Assembly: GCA_945906015.1 (NCBI GenBank) | Contig: CAMDQV010000016.1 | Span: 1-15,697, forward strand | Origin: Pedobacter schmidteae | Lineage (GTDB): Bacteria > Bacteroidota > Bacteroidia > Sphingobacteriales > Sphingobacteriaceae | Length of the DNA: 15,697 nt | Direction: 5' to 3' | Shown here: one piece after another, positions 13,148 to 15,697 of the stretch | Position numbering within the stretch: the stretch's first letter is position 1 | Layout of the letters: every line of letters starts with the position of its first letter | Made by a program: the position numbers and the translations under genes | The notes under the pieces: generated by a model | What the model saw: the letters and a program-made list of their open reading frames with translations, nothing else | Databases searched by the model: none | Told to the model about the DNA's origin: nothing

Positions 13148-15198
13148 TTGTTTAGAGGTTTTAGTGGTAGTTTATTATAAAAACGGATCAGTAAAATTTC
13201 TACAGCAAAAAATAAAAGAGCTAATATCAGACAAACTTTCCATAATGAGCTACCCTGATTAACAGATTTTATCATACTCACCATCGAGCCGGCTTCGGGA
13301 TCTAAAAGATCAATTCTCTTTTCAACGAAATTATTCTTCAGCTCTTGATCACTTGCATACGACATATCCGATTCAGATCCTGCATCGTTGAATGATAGAA
13401 TGGAAAGTAGACTATCGTTTTTCAGCAACTGATAATTACCCACCTGTTTGATTTGATCAGCGATATAAATTTGCGATAAATTTCCATTTTGTCTAAGATC
13501 TGGAATTGCTTCGAACTTATCTTTCCTTAATTTAAGATTTTGATTTGGATTTAAGGTTATTTTTGAAAATTCTATCATTTGCTCAGAATTTAATTGATAG
13601 AATAGATGCTGAGATCTGATCGATAAAAGTGCTGCCTGATACATGATCGGAACAAATATTGAATGTCTGGCAAAATTACTGGATTCAGCTTTTAAAGGTA
13701 CTGCCGACAAATAAACTTTTCCATTTCCGAAGCTATATTCACTTAAAAAGGTAACATTTCCTGGAAGTTCAAGCAAATTTTGTCGTTTCGTATTGTTCAA
13801 AGAACTAAAGCGCAGATATTTTTTCACAACTGGAAGATCCATTTTCTGAGGAATATTTTCAAAAACACCTTTGTAAATAGGATGCTTCAGATTGATTACT
13901 GATACTCTGCCTGCAGAAGTTAGCACCTCTAAAGGCAAATCAGTGCCTAAAAGTTGGAGGAATTTCTTCAAGGCTGATTGATCATTGTTTAGATCAGGAA
14001 AAACCATAATGTTTCCTCCCCGCTTGCAATAGGCTTGAAGCTGCTGCGATAGTCCGTCGCTAATATCAGGAAGCTCATTCAAAATAACCAGCGAGTAAGA
14101 ATCCAGACCTGAATAGTTTAAACTACCCGATGACGAGTTATTCAATTGAAAAAACGGATCTGAACGGAACACAGAATTTAAATACTCATTTTCTGCACCT
14201 CCATTCACTATTAGTACAGGCAGAACTTGCTGCACGTTAAAGCTGAAGTAAAATTTATCATCAAATACAACCGGATAATCTGTTATTTCGAGTTCAGCAT
14301 TTTGCCAACCTTTTTTTAAACCGCTAAAAGATAAGGTATCTGTTGCGCTTGAACGTGCTTTTACCGTAACGCTGCCAAGTGCTTTTTGCTCTTTATTAAT
14401 AAACAGTTTGATTGGAATGCTAGTAGCTTCTTGGTCCGAATTGTTTTTAAGTTTGACGATGAGTTGTTCTGGATCAGCTGGCTTATGAATAGCAGAACTG
14501 AACCACAGTGAATCAACAGAAACATTAGGCTGGTGATTCGACTTTAAACGAACAAGCCGTATGGCAGTTGAACTATCTGAAGGAACCGGTTTGGAAGACA
14601 GTAAATTATTCTGAAAATCAGAAATTATATAAATGGTCTTGGGTGAGTTTGGCTCCTTCAGGAAAACATCATTTTGCCTACTGATAATCTGTCGCAGATT
14701 CCTTCTGGATGCACTTATTTCTACTTCATCTACGGCACTCTGAAACTCCTCCAAATTCAGCAATCGTTGATATCTACCTTCAAAATCATTGGTTAGCAGC
14801 TGAAATTTATCATTCAGGCTATAGGCCGAAGTAATCTCTTTTGCTCTTCTTTTTGCCTCATCAAGCAGAGTTCCTTCCTTGTTCAGCGTTTCCATGCTGA
14901 AGGAATTATCGATAAAAATACTGAGAACCTGATTTTGAGAACCCTTATTCTGCAAGGGAGTAGGAATATATGGCCTTGCAAATGCCAGAACTAGGAACGT
15001 TAGTCCTAATATTCTTGCCACAAGTATCAATCGGTCTTTAAGATGCTGTCTGGACGAAGTCTGTATCTGCACATTCCTTAAAAAACGAACATTGCTGAAG
15101 TATACTTTTTTAAATTTCCGAAAATTAAAAAGATGAATAATGACTGGAATGGCGATAGTCAGGAGGGCAAATAAAAATCCGGGGGATAGGAATCTCAT
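13144..15198 (-). CDS. BatA-like membrane protein with vWA-type domain
   Basis: A 684-residue inner-membrane protein. Residues 1-80 are the BatA N-terminal double-transmembrane domain (helices about 7-25 and 57-75; FLSPGFLFALL, IPVIIHLFNFRKFKKVYFSN, then ARPYIP). A vWA-like segment begins at VLSIFIDNSFSM, where D97-N98-S99-F100-S101 fits the DxSxS part of a MIDAS metal site. A beta-rich middle region follows. About residues 320-415 resemble a class I glutamine-amidotransferase-like fold (YSLVILNELPDI, then YCKRGGNIMVFPDL). The final membrane helix is at about 655-671. The large middle part would face the periplasm. Bat/vWA proteins of this type are common in Bacteroidetes, often without a known job. 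No MoxR ATPase or other bat gene is in the window. Its stop overlaps the start of the dihydroorotase homologue by 4 bp. It is the first gene of the leftward run. Confidence 0.86.
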   Translation of the reverse strand: MRFLSPGFLFALLTIAIPVIIHLFNFRKFKKVYFSNVRFLRNVQIQTSSRQHLKDRLILVARILGLTFLVLAFARPYIPTPLQNKGSQNQVLSIFIDNSFSMETLNKEGTLLDEAKRRAKEITSAYSLNDKFQLLTNDFEGRYQRLLNLEEFQSAVDEVEISASRRNLRQIISRQNDVFLKEPNSPKTIYIISDFQNNLLSSKPVPSDSSTAIRLVRLKSNHQPNVSVDSLWFSSAIHKPADPEQLIVKLKNNSDQEATSIPIKLFINKEQKALGSVTVKARSSATDTLSFSGLKKGWQNAELEITDYPVVFDDKFYFSFNVQQVLPVLIVNGGAENEYLNSVFRSDPFFQLNNSSSGSLNYSGLDSYSLVILNELPDISDGLSQQLQAYCKRGGNIMVFPDLNNDQSALKKFLQLLGTDLPLEVLTSAGRVSVINLKHPIYKGVFENIPQKMDLPVVKKYLRFSSLNNTKRQNLLELPGNVTFLSEYSFGNGKVYLSAVPLKAESSNFARHSIFVPIMYQAALLSIRSQHLFYQLNSEQMIEFSKITLNPNQNLKLRKDKFEAIPDLRQNGNLSQIYIADQIKQVGNYQLLKNDSLLSILSFNDAGSESDMSYASDQELKNNFVEKRIDLLDPEAGSMVSMIKSVNQGSSLWKVCLILALLFFAVEILLIRFYNKLPLKPLNN

Positions 15199-15205
15199 TA
15201 AGTTT

Positions 15206-15236
15206 CAAAATTAATGATAATTAATCATCTTTGAAA
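15206..15236 (-). promoter_or_regulatory. Possible promoter of the BatA-like operon
   Basis: On the minus strand TTTC (15236-15233) is followed by 19 nt and TAATTTTG (15213-15206). The -7 box matches TAnnTTTG, and the -33 box matches 3 of 4. It lies so close to the ATG at 15198 that the leader would be only a few bases, which lowers confidence. Confidence 0.3.
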
Positions 15237-15247
15237 GAAGAAATAGT

Positions 15248-15275
15248 AGTTAGTAATTAGTAGTTAGTAGTTAGA
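15248..15275. repeat. Heptad array, 4 units (AGTTAGT/AATTAGT)
   Basis: Four in-phase 7-nt units are AGTTAGT, AATTAGT, AGTTAGT and AGTTAGA. The words are reverse complements of the ACTAACT/ACTAATT units at 15532-15594, so the two arrays form an inverted pair about 260 bp apart. Confidence 0.8.
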
Positions 15276-15392
15276 TATAAAGTGCTAAACTGAAACCAGC
15301 AGCATTTTATAAGATGACAGATAAAAAGAAACAAGACCCAGGAATAAAGATAAGGAAGTTTTTTGCCTTGAAATGACCAGTATTTATTCTTT

Positions 15393-15424
15393 CTAACCAA
15401 CTAACCACCTAACCAACTAACTAC
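15393..15424. repeat. Octad array, 4 units (CTAACCAA type)
   Basis: Four in-phase 8-nt units are CTAACCAA, CTAACCAC, CTAACCAA and CTAACTAC. This is the only array in the window with period 8. The words are close to the ACTAACT heptads further right. Confidence 0.75.
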
Positions 15425-15430
15425 TTTTTA

Positions 15431-15458
15431 AGTATTGAGTATTGAGATTAGAGTATTT
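15431..15458. repeat. Heptad array, 4 units (AGTATTG type)
   Basis: AGTATTG, AGTATTG, AGATTAG and AGTATTT run in phase. The AGATTAG word is also used twice in the array at 10478-10554, nearly 5 kb away, which suggests one family. Confidence 0.72.
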
Positions 15459-15481
15459 AGAAATTATTTTTTAATAATAAA

Positions 15482-15509
15482 ATTAGGGATTACGAATTAT
15501 GAATTACGA
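15482..15509. repeat. Heptad array, 4 units (ATTACGA type)
   Basis: ATTAGGG, ATTACGA, ATTATGA and ATTACGA run in phase between the AGTATTG and ACTAAYT arrays. Confidence 0.68.
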
Positions 15510-15512
15510 AGC

Positions 15513-15601
15513 ACTAACTAACCAACTAACTACTAATTACTAACTACTAACTACTAATTACTAACTACTAATTACTAACTACTAATTACTAACTACTATT
15601 T
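15513..15601. repeat. Heptad array, 9 perfect ACTAAYT units plus flanking degenerate units
   Basis: From 15532 to 15594 nine units run without a break, alternating mostly ACTAATT and ACTAACT. The sixth base is the only one that varies. A degenerate unit follows (ACTATTT), and ACTAACT-AACCA-ACTAACT precedes. It ends next to the promoter of the rightward gene. Confidence 0.88.
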
Positions 15602-15606
15602 TAAAA

Positions 15607-15638
15607 TTTCATATTTCCATATTCAATTTGTATATTTG
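15607..15638 (+). promoter_or_regulatory. Bacteroidetes-type promoter of the rightward gene
   Basis: TTTC (15607-15610), 20 nt, then TATATTTG (15631-15638), an exact -7 match with a 3-of-4 -33 box. Transcription would begin near 15645, just before the small hairpin CCCAA-GCTAT-TTGGG (15646-15660), about 25 bp ahead of the ATG at 15670. Confidence 0.6.
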
Positions 15639-15669
15639 ATCGCCTCCCAAGCTATTTGGGCCAAAAATT

Positions 15670-15697
15670 ATGAAATTAGTTTTCACACATCACGTAC
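15670..15697 (+). CDS. Start of a rightward gene, cut by the window end
   Basis: ATG followed by codons for M-K-L-V-F-T-H-H-V and then the window edge. A promoter at the right distance and an A-rich leader support a true start. Nine residues are too few to identify the product. It is divergent from the BatA-like operon. Confidence 0.5.

Overview
The window looks like a chromosomal segment of a Bacteroidetes bacterium, most likely of the Sphingobacteriaceae (Pedobacter/Mucilaginibacter-like). Reasons are the AT-rich intergenic DNA, promoter elements of the Bacteroidetes type (TAnnTTTG with an upstream TTTG-like box), mostly A-rich leaders instead of Shine-Dalgarno sequences, and family content typical of that phylum (DUF4199, BatA-like double-TM protein, GH3-like adenylating enzyme, dihydroorotase-like protein). 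Assignment to genus is inference.

Left part (1-2900) is accessory. A secreted right-handed beta-helix protein (116-1336, +) is followed by a YefM/YoeB toxin-antitoxin pair (minus) with a well-resolved promoter and overlapping palindromic operator. Next come a tRNA-Leu(CAA) gene with an intrinsic terminator and a 460-bp gene-free stretch. Three copies of one 59-64 bp double-hairpin repeat lie here in the same orientation (1387, 2150, 2563). Two of them bracket the toxin-antitoxin module.

The rest (2903-15198) is a run of eleven genes all on the minus strand. In transcription order they are: a BatA-like membrane/vWA protein, a dihydroorotase homologue that has lost nearly all its metal ligands, an unrecognised very acidic protein, a DUF4199 membrane protein, a polyprenyl-phosphate-type GT2 glycosyltransferase, a second GT2 glycosyltransferase, a polytopic membrane protein, a GH3-like acyl-adenylating enzyme, dxr (isoprenoid synthesis), rseP (site-2 protease) and hscB (Fe-S co-chaperone). 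Several junctions overlap or nearly abut (4, 9, 10, 31, 3 and -11 bp), so at least two or three operons are likely, perhaps with read-through. Themes are the cell envelope (glycosyltransferases, RseP, isoprenoid precursor supply) plus one cryptic cluster (BatA-like, pseudo-dihydroorotase, acidic protein, DUF4199).

The right end (15199-15669) is a 470-bp divergent intergenic region made largely of short tandem arrays with a 7-nt (one 8-nt) period. A similar 77-bp array of eleven heptads sits 4 bp in front of the GT2 gene at 10473. A promoter and the first codons of a rightward gene close the window.

The most noteworthy items are the heptad arrays, the double-hairpin repeat family around the toxin-antitoxin/tRNA locus, and the catalytically dead dihydroorotase translationally coupled to the BatA-like protein.
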